Source: Tardiphaga sp. 709
Lineage (GTDB): Bacteria; Pseudomonadota; Alphaproteobacteria; Rhizobiales; Xanthobacteraceae
Reading direction: 5' to 3'
Assembly: GCF_032401055.1 (NCBI RefSeq)
Contig: NZ_CP135529.1
Location: 3,594,501 to 3,658,500 of the forward strand
Length of the DNA stretch: 64,000 nt
The notes beneath the pieces are model-generated. The model was not told the DNA's origin, ran no database searches, and saw only the letters and a program-made list of their open reading frames with translations. Position numbers and translations under genes: made by a program. Positions 48,809-59,249 of the stretch are shown piece by piece (positions within the stretch are counted from its first letter, which is position 1; every line of letters starts with the position of its first letter).

Positions 48809-49762
48809 ATGGATATGCGGGCAGACCAACAATACAATCCCTATCGGAATTTCTCGCGGGAGCAGTGGGCCAAGCTGCGCGACGATACGCCGATGACGCT
48901 GGAGGCCGGCGAGATCGCCGCCCTGCGTTCGATGTACGATCGCCTCGACCTGCGCGAGGTCGAAGAGATTTACCTGCCGCTGTCCCGCCTGCTCTCGATC
49001 TATGTCACGGCGACGCAACGTCTGTATTACGCGCAGCGCAAATTCCTCGGCATCGAGGATCGCAAGATGCCCTATATCATCGGTGTCGCCGGATCGGTGG
49101 CTGTCGGCAAGTCGACCACCGCCCGCGTGCTGCAGGCGCTGCTCGCAAGATGGTCGCCGCGGCCCAAGGTCGATCTCGTCACAACGGACGGCTTTCTCTA
49201 TCCGAATGCGGTGCTCGAGCGCGAAGGCATCATGCAGAAGAAGGGCTTTCCCGAAAGCTACGATCTGCCGACGCTGCTGCAGTTTCTCAGCGACATCAAA
49301 GCCGGCCGCAATGCCGTCCGCGCGCCTGTGTATTCGCATCTCACTTATGACGTGGTTCCGAACAAGTGGGTCGAGGTCGATCAACCCGACATCCTGATCG
49401 TCGAAGGCGTCAACGTGCTGCAGACCGGGCGTCTGCCGCGCGACGGCAAGGCCGTGCCCGTGGTCTCCGACTTCTTCGACTTCTCCGTCTATATTGATGC
49501 CGATGAGCCGGTGCTGCGCGACTGGTATGTGAGACGGTTTCTGGCGCTGCGCGACACCGCATTCCACGATCCGCGATCGTATTTCAACCGCTACGCATTG
49601 CTGTCGGATGAAGAAGCCACGGCGACGGCGCTTGCGATCTGGGAGCGCACCAACCTCGCCAATCTCGAAGACAACATCCTGCCGACGCGACCGCGTGCTA
49701 CGCTTATCCTCAAGAAGGGCGCGGATCACGTGGTGGAAAACGTCGCGCTGCGTCGCCTCTAA
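48809..49762 (+). CDS. coaA: type I pantothenate kinase
   Basis: The 317-residue kinase has [14 protein letters not shown] at the start, Walker [44 protein letters not shown] and [20 protein letters not shown]. It phosphorylates pantothenate as the first step of coenzyme A synthesis and is feedback-inhibited by CoA in the family. It is the last gene of the his cluster. Confidence 0.96.
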   Translation: MDMRADQQYNPYRNFSREQWAKLRDDTPMTLEAGEIAALRSMYDRLDLREVEEIYLPLSRLLSIYVTATQRLYYAQRKFLGIEDRKMPYIIGVAGSVAVGKSTTARVLQALLARWSPRPKVDLVTTDGFLYPNAVLEREGIMQKKGFPESYDLPTLLQFLSDIKAGRNAVRAPVYSHLTYDVVPNKWVEVDQPDILIVEGVNVLQTGRLPRDGKAVPVVSDFFDFSVYIDADEPVLRDWYVRRFLALRDTAFHDPRSYFNRYALLSDEEATATALAIWERTNLANLEDNILPTRPRATLILKKGADHVVENVALRRL

Positions 49763-49766
49763 GCGA

Positions 49767-50729
49767 TTACGCCGCGTGGCGTGACGCGTCCGTGCTGAAA
49801 TGCTCGATATAGCGTGCGCCGATCGATGTCACCGGCATCACGATCAGAACGTCGGTGGTGCCGAACTGATGATCGATCACGGCGCCGTCGCCGATCATGG
49901 CGCCGATCCGTAGATAGCCTTTGATCAGCGGCGGTAGCGCACGAAGCGCCGCCTTGGTGTCGATGGCATCCGCGGCCATCCGGTTCATCTCGACATAGCG
50001 CGACGGATGCGCGCGGGCGCGCCAGGCTTCGGGCGCGCGCGCATTGTGGTGCAGAAACGATAGCGGCAATGCCAGACGATCCGGATCGGTGCCTTCAAAA
50101 CTGGCGCAACCGATCATGACGTCGAACTTGTTCTGTCGCACGTAGCTCCAGATGCCCTGCCACAGTAATTCGACGGTGCGCTTGTTGCGGTAGCGCGGAA
50201 GCACGCAGGAGCGACCGAGTTCGAGAAACCGCAGACCCGCATGGCGCTCGATCATCCCCGACAGATCGAATTCGCTGTCGGTATAGAAGCCGCCATTCTG
50301 CATGGCCGCCTCGTGGCGTAGCAGGCGATAGGTGCCGACCACCGGCTGCTTGCCGGATAGCGTGGGCTTGGCGTCGTGATCGACGACGAGAAGGTGATCG
50401 CAGATCTTGTCGAATGCATCCTTGTCGCGGCGTGCCAGCATCGTGGCGGCGTCGGCGATCGCGGTGCCGTTCTTGTAGAATACCTTGTAGCGCAGACGCT
50501 GCGCGCGCTTTACGTCGCGCTTGTCCTGCGCGAGGCGAACTTCGAGCGGACCCATCCGGCCCAGCGAAGTAGTGGCGACTGGAATACCGTTGGCGGGATC
50601 GAGATGCAGCGGCGGCTTGAACCAGGTGATCGCAGTTTGCGCAGCGGCGCTCATGTTCTGGGGCCGCAACATCTGCATGAAACCCTGCTTCGGTCGCACC
50701 AGTTCGTTGCCGTGCATGGCCATCCCCAA
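49767..50729 (-). CDS. GNAT-type acyltransferase, OlsB/hemolysin-like
   Basis: The 320-residue protein belongs to the OlsB-like acyltransferases: LEVRLAQDKRDVKRAQRLRY with YKVFYK, CDHLLVVDHD, VVGTYRLLRHEAA, FYTDSEFDLSGM, FLELGRSCVLPRYRNKRTVE and LWQGIWSYV. This fold, shared with autoinducer synthases, transfers an acyl group from acyl-ACP. The founding members make lyso-ornithine lipid. Which acceptor is used here is not certain. The C-terminal third (PPLIKGYLRIGAMIGDGAVI) matches the longer rhizobial form. An internal ATG at 50717 is an alternative start. Confidence 0.85.
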   Translation of the reverse strand: MGMAMHGNELVRPKQGFMQMLRPQNMSAAAQTAITWFKPPLHLDPANGIPVATTSLGRMGPLEVRLAQDKRDVKRAQRLRYKVFYKNGTAIADAATMLARRDKDAFDKICDHLLVVDHDAKPTLSGKQPVVGTYRLLRHEAAMQNGGFYTDSEFDLSGMIERHAGLRFLELGRSCVLPRYRNKRTVELLWQGIWSYVRQNKFDVMIGCASFEGTDPDRLALPLSFLHHNARAPEAWRARAHPSRYVEMNRMAADAIDTKAALRALPPLIKGYLRIGAMIGDGAVIDHQFGTTDVLIVMPVTSIGARYIEHFSTDASRHAA

Positions 50730-50855
50730 CTCAATCGCCTTGTGCCGCAGGCATCACGCGAATCATCGATGCGGCTTATCCGCACCAGACATCACGGGCG
50801 CTCAACAGCCGTGTGACGGGCGTGTTGCGGGGGTGTGACAGCGAAGGTGGAGCTG

Positions 50856-53102
50856 CTAGGCGGCGACGTGCCGCGTCTTGGCGAGTCCCTTGAGGGCTTC
50901 GGCGAGCTTGTCGCGGTCCAGCGGCTTCATCAGGAAGCCGTCCATGCCGGCCTCGAAACAGGCATAGCGATCTTCGACCAGTGCATTCGCTGTGAGGGCC
51001 AGGATCGGGGTACGCCTGACGCGTTGACCGGCCTCGCGCGCGCGAATGCGTTTGGTGGTCTCGATGCCGTCGAGCTTCGGCATCTGGATATCCATCAGGA
51101 CGAGGTCATAGGGCGTACCTGCGGAGTCGGAGGCGAGCCAAGATTCCAGTGCCTCTTCGCCATTGGTGGTCACGACGGGCTTGTGGCCAAGCCGCGTCAG
51201 CAACGAGCGCATCAGTAGCGCATTGATCTCATTGTCTTCGGCGACCAGGATCGAGAGGCTGGGTGCCATCGCCGCCGTTGGTTCCGGTGTGGCCGGATCA
51301 CGATCCAACGGATCATCGGCGGCGATTGTCGGTGAGTCCGTCTGCAATGTCAGGCGCGCGGCGAGCGAGGTCGCGCGCAGTGGCTTCACCAGATACCCGG
51401 TGAACGCACTCGGCGTTGTGGGCTGCAGCTCATGACGCATCGCCGGCGTGAACAGCACGATCCGTCGCAGCGCGTGCGGAATTGCAGCGTTCGCAAGCTG
51501 CTCGGCAGCGTCAGCACCAAGAGCGCGATCGATCATGACGGCGTGCCATGAACGTTCGGGCAGCAGCGCTTGCGCGACGGCGAGATCGGAGACAGTGCAG
51601 GTCTGCGCGCCCCATCGCCCGAGTCGCAGGGCTGTGAGCGAAGCTTCGATGGTTTGTGGCGCCACCAGCATCACCGAAAGGCCCGTAAGATCCGGCGGCA
51701 CGAAGGTCGCGGTGCCGCTGTCGGACGCGACCATTGGGATCGACACTTCGAAGGTCGAACCGGCGCCGAGTTCGCTTTGCAGCGTGATACGGCCGTTCAT
51801 GCGCTTGACGATACGCTCGCTGATGCTGAGGCCAAGACCCGTTCCGCCATAGTGGCGCGCGGTGCCCTCGTCTGCCTGTTCGAATTCGCGGAAGATACGC
51901 TGCTGCGCATCCGGCGCGATGCCGATGCCGGTGTCGCGCACCAGGAAAGAGATTTCGTTCGGCCAGATGCCGGGTTCGACGATCAGCGCTACGCCGCCGG
52001 TCGCCGTGAACTTGATGGCATTGCCGGCGAGATTGAGCAGCACTTGCCGCAGGCGCGCCGCATCGCCCATCACTGTCAGCGGCAGTCGCTCGTCGACATA
52101 GGCCGCGATTTCGAGATTGCGGGCCTGCGCACGCGGCGCCAGTAATTCGGTGATGTCCTCGATCAATCCGGCTAGTGCAAAGGGGCGATGTTCCAGATCG
52201 ATCTTGCCGGCCTCGATCTTGGAGTAATCCAGCAACTCCTCGATCAGCGACAGCAGCGCATCGCCGGAGGTCTTCACGGCCTTGGCGTAAGTGGTCTGTT
52301 CGGGTGTCAACGGCGTATCGAGCAGCAAGCCGCTCATGCCGAGAATGCCGTTCAGCGGCGTGCGGATTTCATGCGACGCCATCGCAAGGAAACGCGACTT
52401 GGCGCGGTTGGCGGCATTGGCATGGTCGCGCGCTTCACCGAGGGCGCGCTCGGTCTGGGTGCGGTCGGTGACATCGCGACCCACGCATTGCAACTCGGCG
52501 GGCTGGCCCGCATCGATCCGCACCAGACCTTCGCGCCAAGCGATCCAGCGCGGACCGGTCGCCGTGGCGATCTTCTGATCGTGCACGCTGGTGCCGTTGG
52601 GCTCGTTGGCGATATCGCCCTGCTCCAGCAGCGTGAGTTCGAAGCGGCTGCCGATCAATGCTTCGCGCGATTGTTCCGCCAGCGTGCAATAGGCATCGTT
52701 GACGAAGGTGATGCAGCCTTCGCTGTCGCGGATCACAATGAGGTCGCCCTGTGCCTCGAACAGGCTGCGCGCGCGCTCTTCGGCTTCCTTCAATTCCCAG
52801 TTCCGGTCGACCAGGGCTTCGTTGTGCGCAGTCAGCTTGCGCATCCGCTTGCCCATGAAGCGCATGCGAATGCTCATGGTGGCCAGGGCGACGCAGGCCA
52901 GCGCGAACAGGAAGCTGGCGCCGATCGCAAAAGCGTGCGGATCGTAGCCGGAGTCTTTGGAGGTCGAACCAGAGATGAAACCATAGGCGCCACCGAAGGC
53001 AGCCGAGAACATCACGAAGGAGCGAATGACGAAAGCAAGCAACGGAAAACGGCGCGCGAAGCGGCGGAAGTAGACCTTGATCCGGAAAACACCTTTCGCC
53101 AC
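50856..53102 (-). CDS. hybrid sensor histidine kinase with two receiver regions
   Basis: The 748-residue protein has two membrane helices (about 20-42 and 57-78), a PAS domain (about 105-215) and a HisKA motif with His244 in MASHEIRTPLNGIL. The ATPase domain (about 350-470) has GTARHYGGTGLGLSISE. A degenerate receiver region (about 475-600) keeps MLVAPQTIEASLTALRLG but has lost a clear phospho-Asp motif. A complete C-terminal receiver (about 620-745) has LVLMDIQMPKLDG. No HPt domain is encoded. The start is GTG. The signal and partner regulator are unknown. Confidence 0.88.
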   Translation of the reverse strand: MAKGVFRIKVYFRRFARRFPLLAFVIRSFVMFSAAFGGAYGFISGSTSKDSGYDPHAFAIGASFLFALACVALATMSIRMRFMGKRMRKLTAHNEALVDRNWELKEAEERARSLFEAQGDLIVIRDSEGCITFVNDAYCTLAEQSREALIGSRFELTLLEQGDIANEPNGTSVHDQKIATATGPRWIAWREGLVRIDAGQPAELQCVGRDVTDRTQTERALGEARDHANAANRAKSRFLAMASHEIRTPLNGILGMSGLLLDTPLTPEQTTYAKAVKTSGDALLSLIEELLDYSKIEAGKIDLEHRPFALAGLIEDITELLAPRAQARNLEIAAYVDERLPLTVMGDAARLRQVLLNLAGNAIKFTATGGVALIVEPGIWPNEISFLVRDTGIGIAPDAQQRIFREFEQADEGTARHYGGTGLGLSISERIVKRMNGRITLQSELGAGSTFEVSIPMVASDSGTATFVPPDLTGLSVMLVAPQTIEASLTALRLGRWGAQTCTVSDLAVAQALLPERSWHAVMIDRALGADAAEQLANAAIPHALRRIVLFTPAMRHELQPTTPSAFTGYLVKPLRATSLAARLTLQTDSPTIAADDPLDRDPATPEPTAAMAPSLSILVAEDNEINALLMRSLLTRLGHKPVVTTNGEEALESWLASDSAGTPYDLVLMDIQMPKLDGIETTKRIRAREAGQRVRRTPILALTANALVEDRYACFEAGMDGFLMKPLDRDKLAEALKGLAKTRHVAA

Positions 53103-53276
53103 AGATCAGCACTCCGGCTTGGTCACATCATGGCTCGCGCTTGCACGCGACTACAGGCCGCGATCAGGCAATCGCAGATGTCGGAACTATGCGGGTATGT
53201 TGTTGCCAAGTGCTTGCGCGGTGGCAGTTTTGAATTTGCCGGCGCAGACATGGTTGATGAAGCGTTAATGCGCGGC

Positions 53277-53747
53277 CTAGAGGCTGGCCGCCGCCATCCG
53301 CGCCGGGCTGCGGCTGTGGGCGCTGACGATCAGCGCGGCGGCATCGCGTGCCGTGAAGCTGCGAGACTTCACGAAGATCCGGTAGTCGGCGTCACCTTCC
53401 TCCGACAGATAGATGACGGATTCCGAACTCGCGGATGTGTCGGCAATGCGGATGAAGCGCGTCGCAGCGGTGACGGGACAAGCATCCGGTTCCGCGGCAT
53501 CGACGTCATCAAGTACGACGAAGTCGGCGGTGTCAGCACTATCGACGATTTGCACACGGACGGTTGCCTGCAAGGGGTCGCTGGTGAAGCTGACATGCGA
53601 TTGCGCCTGCCAGGGCATGGTGGCGATCTGGATGGTGGTCTCACCGGTGGAGATGCAGGGATGCGTGCCGGCTACGAGATCGCCACGGGCGAGAAATGCC
53701 GCGAGTACCAAAGGAATCGTCGAGGCTAAAATCTTGAAACGCAGCAT
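53277..53747 (-). CDS. hypothetical secreted protein
   Basis: The 156-residue protein has a signal peptide (MLRFKILASTIPLVLAAFLA) and an extracytoplasmic body containing a Cys pair (THPCIS and EPDACPVT) that may be a disulfide. I do not recognise the family. It lies 175 bp upstream of the hybrid kinase on the same strand and downstream of comM, but no functional link is evident. Confidence 0.7.
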   Translation of the reverse strand: MLRFKILASTIPLVLAAFLARGDLVAGTHPCISTGETTIQIATMPWQAQSHVSFTSDPLQATVRVQIVDSADTADFVVLDDVDAAEPDACPVTAATRFIRIADTSASSESVIYLSEEGDADYRIFVKSRSFTARDAAALIVSAHSRSPARMAAASL

Positions 53748-53854
53748 GACACGGTACTCTCCCTGGCCCCGTAACGCGGGGTTATGGTGAGCAGAGCGTA
53801 AACAAAACTCGTTACTATCGCGTTGACGGCCACATCAGCGGCGATGAGGTGACG

Positions 53855-55393
53855 TCAAGCAGCCCGTCGAACGTCCTCCGCCAGCGCGCGGTAAGACAGC
53901 GCCTCGGCCAGATGCAGCCGCCCGATTTTCTCGGCGCCGTCGAGATCCGCCAGCGTCCGCGCCACGCGCAGCACGCGGTGATAGCCGCGCGCGGTCAGTC
54001 GCATCGTTTCGGCGGCATCGCGCAACAATGTCAGTCCCTGCGCATCCGGCTGCGCAACCGTTTCCAGCACGGAGGCGGGCGCGGAAGCATTGGTATGTGT
54101 GCCCGCTAATCCCGCCGCGGCATAACGCATGGTCTGCAGATCGCGCGCGGCGGCGACACGCGCCGCAACTTCGGCGGAACCTTCCGACGGTGGCGGCAGA
54201 ATGAGATCCGCCGCGGTCACCGCGGGCACTTCGATGCGCAGATCGATGCGATCCATCAAGGGGCCGGAGATGCGCGCCTGATAATCCGAGGTGCAGCGAT
54301 CGATGCGGCCGCGCTTGCAGGAGAAGCCCGGCTCGAAAGCGTGACCGCACCGGCATGGATTCATCGCAGCAACAAGCATGAATCGCGCAGGATAGGTGAC
54401 GCGGTGATTGGCGCGCGAGACCGCCACCTCGCCATTCTCGAGCGGTGCGCGCAGCGAATCCAGCACGCGCGGATCGAACTCTGGCAGTTCATCGAGAAAC
54501 AGCACCCCCTGATGCGCCAGCGAAATCTCGCCCGGCCGCGCGCGCAACCCGCCGCCGGTGAGGGCGGCCATGCTGGCGGAATGATGCGGTGCGCGGAACG
54601 GCCGGCGTGAGGTGAGTGCGCCGTCCTTGATCTCGCCGGCCACCGATGCAATCATCGAGACTTCGAGCAGCTCCGCCGGCGACAGCGGCGGCAGGATCGA
54701 CGGCAGCCGTGCCGCCAGCATGGATTTTCCCGATCCGGGACTGCCGGCCATCAGCAGGTGATGGCCGCCTGCCGCAGCGATTTCCAGCGCGCGTTTGGCA
54801 CTTTCCTGTCCCTTGATGTCCCGCAGATCCAGCAGCGTTTCCTCACGCGCATGTATTCTCGGCTGCGGCCGCGACAGAACCTGCGTACCTTTGAAGTGAT
54901 TGGCGATCTGGATCAGCGATGTCGCGGCGATGATCTGAATGTCTGGGCTGGCCCAGGCGGCTTCCGCGCCGCAGGCTGCCGGACAGATCAATCCCTCGTC
55001 GCGCGCGTTGGCGCCGATCGCTGCAGGCAGTACGCCGGCCACGGGAGCGAGCGAACCATCGAGGCCGAGTTCACCGAGTACAGTGAAGCCCGTCAATGCA
55101 TCCGGCGGAATCGCGCCGATCGCAGCCATCAGTCCCAGCGCAATCGGCAGATCGTAATGGCTGCCTTCCTTCGGTAAGTCAGCCGGTGCGAGATTAACGA
55201 TGATGCGTCGCGCCGGCAGCGCCAGACCCGAGGCGACCAGCGCCGCGCGGACCCGTTCGCGGGCCTCGGACACTGCCTTGTCGGGCAGGCCGACGATCAG
55301 GAAATTCGGCAGGCCGGGCACGACCTGAACCTGCACGTCGACCGCGCGGGCCTCGATCCCCTCAAAGGCTACGGTGGAAACGCGTTGAACCAT
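53855..55393 (-). CDS. comM: ComM/YifB family Mg-chelatase-like ATPase
   Basis: The 512-residue protein starts with the Lon-like domain (VQVQVVPGLPNFLIVGLPDK, LNLAPADLPKEGS-like text) and continues into an AAA+ Mg-chelatase module. That module has Walker A MAGSPGSGKSMLAARLP, RPFRAPHHSASMAALTGGG, Walker B GVLFLDELPEF, NPCRCG with the zinc ligands and SGPLMDRIDL. ComM helps branch migration during natural transformation in other bacteria. ATG 55393 gives the family start MVQRVSTVAFEGIEA. It is divergent from a diguanylate cyclase. Confidence 0.93.
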   Translation of the reverse strand: MVQRVSTVAFEGIEARAVDVQVQVVPGLPNFLIVGLPDKAVSEARERVRAALVASGLALPARRIIVNLAPADLPKEGSHYDLPIALGLMAAIGAIPPDALTGFTVLGELGLDGSLAPVAGVLPAAIGANARDEGLICPAACGAEAAWASPDIQIIAATSLIQIANHFKGTQVLSRPQPRIHAREETLLDLRDIKGQESAKRALEIAAAGGHHLLMAGSPGSGKSMLAARLPSILPPLSPAELLEVSMIASVAGEIKDGALTSRRPFRAPHHSASMAALTGGGLRARPGEISLAHQGVLFLDELPEFDPRVLDSLRAPLENGEVAVSRANHRVTYPARFMLVAAMNPCRCGHAFEPGFSCKRGRIDRCTSDYQARISGPLMDRIDLRIEVPAVTAADLILPPPSEGSAEVAARVAAARDLQTMRYAAAGLAGTHTNASAPASVLETVAQPDAQGLTLLRDAAETMRLTARGYHRVLRVARTLADLDGAEKIGRLHLAEALSYRALAEDVRRAA

Positions 55394-55542
55394 GCCGCCC
55401 TCATTCGAGATGAGAGCGTAACCTAAGGTTGCTTCTAATTCAAGAACAATCAGTGAACGAAATGCAGCGGTAAAGTATGCTGGTTTTGGCCGAAGTCGGC
55501 CATTGGCGTAGAGAATCTTAAGCACGTCATGCAAAGCATCCT

Positions 55543-56610
55543 ATGAGCTTCGAGACGAAGACCGGGTGCCCGCAGATGTCAGATCGCTTGCCGATGACGC
55601 CAGACGCTCCGGATGATGCCGATCTGATCGCCGCGCTGAAGGCCCAGATCGAAGCCCAGCAAGCCATCATCGACCAACAGGCTGCTTCGCTGGCGCATAG
55701 CCGGAAGATCTTCGATCGCTCCTCGGCCGCGGCGCGAATCGGCGTCTGGGAATGCGACCTCTCCGATGAATCGCTGGTCTGGACCGATGTTGTCTACGAC
55801 ATCTTCGATCTACCGCGCGGCTCGACGCCGATTCGCGAGGAGGCGCTCGCCTGTTATCCAGAAGAATCCGTCAGGGAACTGACGAAGCGGCGCAGCAAGG
55901 CAATCGAAGATCGAACCGGCTTCAGTCTCGATGCGGAGATCATCACCTTCAAGGGTAACCGGCGCTGGATCAGGATCACGGCCACAGTCGAGTCGGTCGA
56001 TGGCGTTGCCGTCCGCATCTTCGGCATGAAGCAGGACATCACCGAAGAGAAAATTCTGGCGGATCGCAATCGCTATCTCGCCGAGTTCGATACGCTGACC
56101 GGACTCGCCAATCGCAGCCAGTTTCAAACCAAGCTGTCGCTGTTCGATGCGGCGTCGGCCAGCAAGGCAAAGCCGTTCGGCGCGCTGCTGCTGGTCGATC
56201 TCGATGAATTCAAGCCGGTCAATGACTGCTTCGGCCACGCCGCCGGCGATGCCTGCCTGACTGTCGTTGCAAATCGAATCCGCAACATCTGCGCCGGCGC
56301 GGAACTGGTGGCGCGCCTTGGCGGTGATGAGTTTGCCGTTCTGCTGGGGCCTCACGCACAATTCGAGGAAGCCTCTGAGACCGCGCGGGCCATCGTCACG
56401 CAGCTAGGCCTGCCGATCGATCATCGAGGACAACAGTTGCGGGTCGGCGCTTCGGTCGGCATCGCACTGGCCGATAACTGCACGTCATCGCAATTGGCAG
56501 CCATGGCCGACTCGGCGCTCTATGCGGCGAAGGATGCCGGACGCGGCACGTTCCGGATCTACAAACGCGGTGCGGAGCGGCGCGCGCGGGATACGTCATC
56601 GGCGGCGTGA
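55543..56610 (+). CDS. PAS-GGDEF diguanylate cyclase
   Basis: The 355-residue cytoplasmic protein has a short coiled-coil-like N-terminus (IAALKAQIEAQQAIIDQQAA), a PAS domain (about 60-170; RIGVWECDLSDESLVWTD) and a GGDEF domain with LVDLDEFKPVNDCFGHAAGD and the active-site RLGGDEFAVLL. It should make cyclic di-GMP under control of the PAS sensor. No RxxD inhibitory site is visible. Its first ATG is used; another lies 33 bases in. Confidence 0.9.
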   Translation: MSFETKTGCPQMSDRLPMTPDAPDDADLIAALKAQIEAQQAIIDQQAASLAHSRKIFDRSSAAARIGVWECDLSDESLVWTDVVYDIFDLPRGSTPIREEALACYPEESVRELTKRRSKAIEDRTGFSLDAEIITFKGNRRWIRITATVESVDGVAVRIFGMKQDITEEKILADRNRYLAEFDTLTGLANRSQFQTKLSLFDAASASKAKPFGALLLVDLDEFKPVNDCFGHAAGDACLTVVANRIRNICAGAELVARLGGDEFAVLLGPHAQFEEASETARAIVTQLGLPIDHRGQQLRVGASVGIALADNCTSSQLAAMADSALYAAKDAGRGTFRIYKRGAERRARDTSSAA

Positions 56611-56630
56611 GGATAAATTGCTGCAGAATT

Positions 56631-56664
56631 CCTGCGGCGGTCATTGTCTCAAGATCGCCGCAGG
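56631..56664. terminator. inverted repeat between convergent genes
   Basis: CCTGCGGCG and CGCCGCAGG form a 9-bp stem with a 16-base loop, between the ends of the diguanylate cyclase and the metallo-hydrolase. A bidirectional terminator is likely, though there is no clear T-run. Confidence 0.5.
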
Positions 56665-56682
56665 ATTGTCGCAGGATTTCCG

Positions 56683-57663
56683 CTAGAGATTCATCACCAT
56701 CGGCTCGGCGATATAGCGGAAGCCGTCGCCTGATTTGACCACATGGCCATAGCCCGGCCAGGCGAAGTGGTAAGACATCACGGCGGTCTTGTTGGCTACC
56801 AGCATGTCCAGCATCTTCACCCGCGTCGCCGCCGCCATCTTCGGATCGGAATCATAGGCGAACTCCATCCGCGGCTTCTCCAGCAACAGCACTTGATGAT
56901 GGGTAAGATCGCCGAGGAATGCGAAGGACTTTCCGTCCGACTGGATCATGAACATATGGTGGCCAAACGTGTGCCCGGGCGCATGCATCGCGGTGATGCC
57001 CGGCAGGAACTCCTGTCCGTCCTTGAAGAACACCAGGCGATCCTTCACTGGCAGCAGGTTCTTGCGGGCATGGACGATGAAGTCCTTTAGCGGCGAACCG
57101 AGTTTACTTTCGTCGGTCCAGAACTTGAAATCTTCCTCGCTGAGATAGACCTGCGCATTGGGAAACAGCGGCTTGTCATTGGCATCGACGATGCCGCCGA
57201 TATGATCGATATGGGCATGGGAGCACACCACAGCGTCGATATCGCCAGGTTTGATACCGGCCTCGGCCATGCTCTTCTGCAGGCGGCCCGTGGTGTTGCC
57301 GAACAGTTGTGACGTGCCCATGCCGGTGTCGAACAGGATGAGCTTGTCGCCCATGTTGACGATCGGCGCGTTCTGTTCGAGCACGACATTGCTGCTGCTG
57401 AGGAAATTATCCGTCAACATCTTCTGCACGTCTTCCTTGGGCACGCCGACGAATGTGCCGGAGGGATCGCCGAGCGGCAAAGGTCCGTCGGAGACAACGG
57501 TGACTTCCGCACTGCCTAACATGAAACGGTGGAAGTAGGGCGCCTGTGTGCCGAGCTTTGGTGCCTTGGCCGATGCGCTGCCGATGAGGCCGGGAGCGAG
57601 GAGATTAGCGCCCAGCCCTGCGCCGAGCGAGAGCAGGGACCTTCGCGAAACGTCTGAAGTCAT
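56683..57663 (-). CDS. exported MBL-fold metallo-hydrolase
   Basis: The 326-residue protein has a Tat-like signal (SRRSLLSLGAGLGANLLAPG) and a metallo-beta-lactamase fold: LILFDTGMGTSQLF, AVVCSHAHIDHIGGI with the HxHxDH metal motif, MHAPGHTFGHHMFMI, and FLGDLTHHQVLL. The family includes lactonases that open quorum-sensing lactones and other hydrolases, so the substrate is not certain. ATG 57663 gives the signal a twin-arginine start; an earlier ATG adds 12 residues. Confidence 0.85.
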   Translation of the reverse strand: MTSDVSRRSLLSLGAGLGANLLAPGLIGSASAKAPKLGTQAPYFHRFMLGSAEVTVVSDGPLPLGDPSGTFVGVPKEDVQKMLTDNFLSSSNVVLEQNAPIVNMGDKLILFDTGMGTSQLFGNTTGRLQKSMAEAGIKPGDIDAVVCSHAHIDHIGGIVDANDKPLFPNAQVYLSEEDFKFWTDESKLGSPLKDFIVHARKNLLPVKDRLVFFKDGQEFLPGITAMHAPGHTFGHHMFMIQSDGKSFAFLGDLTHHQVLLLEKPRMEFAYDSDPKMAAATRVKMLDMLVANKTAVMSYHFAWPGYGHVVKSGDGFRYIAEPMVMNL

Positions 57664-57855
57664 GCGTTTCTCCACTGATATGCTTTTGCTTGCCGCCAAA
57701 TGTGGCGGGCCGCCCGATTGGTCGGGCGTGCATCAACATGCTGCCCTTGCCCTCAATGACTGGCAAGCAAAAGCAGCGGGTAAAGAATTGCGACGAATGG
57801 AATTTAAACCGCTGCGTCAAGCATTGACGCAGCGCAACGAGTGACGCGAGCGGAG

Positions 57856-58797
57856 TTACTTCCGCTTCGCTTCGATCACGTCCCAGACCCGCGCGGCGAC
57901 ATCCGGTCCGCCAAGCTTGGCGATGGCGCGAATGCCCGTGGGCGACGTCACGTTGATCTCGGTGAGATTGCCATCGATCACATCGATGCCGACGAACAGC
58001 AGACCGAGGTCACGCAGCGCCGGTCCGACACGTTCGCAGATTTCGCGCTCACGCGGCGAGAGTTCGGTGGCCTTGGCGGCGCCGCCACGCACCATGTTGG
58101 AGCGCAAATCGTCTTCAGCCGGCACGCGGTTCACCGCGCCGGCGAATTCACCGTCGATCAGGATGATGCGTTTGTCGCCATGTTTCACTTCGGGAAGGAA
58201 GCGCTGGATCACCCACTGTTCCTTGAATGTCACGGAGAACAGATCGTAGAGCGAACCGAAGTTCATGTCCTGCGGCAGCACGCGAAACACCGCTGCGCCG
58301 CCATGGCCATGCAGCGGCTTCATCACCACCGCGCCATGCTCGGCGCGGAATGCATTGATCTCGTCCTTGTCGCGCGAGATCAGCGTCGGTGGCATCAGGT
58401 CCGAGAAGCCCATCACGAAGATCTTCTCCGGCGCGTTGCGCACGGAAGCAGGATCATTGACCACCAGCGTCTTCGGATGGATGCGCTCCAGAAGATGTGT
58501 CGAGGTAATATAAGCGAGATCGAACGGCGGGTCCTGCCGCAGCAACACCACGTCGAAGGATTCCATGTTGGTGCGGGTGGGATCGCCGAGGGTGAAGTAA
58601 TCGCCTTCGACGTCGCGCACCGACAGCGATTGCACCGGCGCCACCACGTCATTGCCGCGCAGCGAGAGCTTGTCCGGCGTGTAATAGGACAGTTTGTGGC
58701 CACGCTTCTGGGCTTCCAGCAACATCGCGAAGGTCGAATCGCCCTTGTGATTGATGCGCGCAATGGGGTCCATCTGGACGGCGACGTTCAAGGTCAT
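57856..58797 (-). CDS. gshB: glutathione synthetase
   Basis: The 313-residue ATP-grasp ligase has [20 protein letters not shown] at the start, [37 protein letters not shown] (ATP-binding), [20 protein letters not shown] and [20 protein letters not shown]. It joins gamma-glutamylcysteine and glycine. It is the downstream member of a run with yraN and rsmI. Two glutathione transferases are encoded at 3.4-4.7 kb, but not in the same operon. Confidence 0.95.
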   Translation of the reverse strand: MTLNVAVQMDPIARINHKGDSTFAMLLEAQKRGHKLSYYTPDKLSLRGNDVVAPVQSLSVRDVEGDYFTLGDPTRTNMESFDVVLLRQDPPFDLAYITSTHLLERIHPKTLVVNDPASVRNAPEKIFVMGFSDLMPPTLISRDKDEINAFRAEHGAVVMKPLHGHGGAAVFRVLPQDMNFGSLYDLFSVTFKEQWVIQRFLPEVKHGDKRIILIDGEFAGAVNRVPAEDDLRSNMVRGGAAKATELSPREREICERVGPALRDLGLLFVGIDVIDGNLTEINVTSPTGIRAIAKLGGPDVAARVWDVIEAKRK

Positions 58798-58835
58798 GCT
58801 GCAAGGTCCGGAATTGTGGTCGGGGAGGCGAAAGC

Positions 58836-59249
58836 TCAGGTCGAGGCGTCGAATGCCGCTAACAGATGGCGTGGCAAATGTCTTGGCGCAATCAGCACGA
58901 CGTCAAAACGAAGGTCGAATTCCGCATGTTCGGGATGTGCCATCAGCCAGCCCTGGGCGGCATCCATGATCCGGGCCTGCTGGCGCGGCGTCACCGCATA
59001 GGCGGCCTCGTTCAGGCTGGCGCGGGCCTTCACCTCGACAAAGGCGATCAGGTTGCGCTTCCTAGCGACGATGTCGATCTCGCCATGCGGGGTACGAAAG
59101 CGGCGGGCGAGGATGCGATAGCCCTTGGCCAGCAATAAAGCAGCGGCACGGCTTTCGGCTGAGAGGCCGGTATTGAACGCGGCGACGCGCTCCGGCGCAG
59201 CCGGTCTGGCTGTGGGCTTCGGTGCGGAGACTTTGTCAGTCTTCGCCAT
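58836..59249 (-). CDS. YraN family nuclease-like protein (UPF0102)
   Basis: The 137-residue protein has an N-terminal basic and Pro-rich tail, then the endonuclease-like core [20 protein letters not shown] with [20 protein letters not shown]. The D-EVK pattern is that of restriction-like nucleases, but the function is not established. The ATG at 59249 overlaps the end of rsmI by 14 bp, so the genes are cotranscribed. Confidence 0.88.
   Translation of the reverse strand: MAKTDKVSAPKPTARPAAPERVAAFNTGLSAESRAAALLLAKGYRILARRFRTPHGEIDIVARKRNLIAFVEVKARASLNEAAYAVTPRQQARIMDAAQGWLMAHPEHAEFDLRFDVVLIAPRHLPRHLLAAFDAST

Noticed and set aside
52188-53729. 513-codon open frame on the plus strand opposite the hybrid kinase
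   Set aside because: It is antisense to a clear histidine kinase and the secreted protein, with no recognisable domain.
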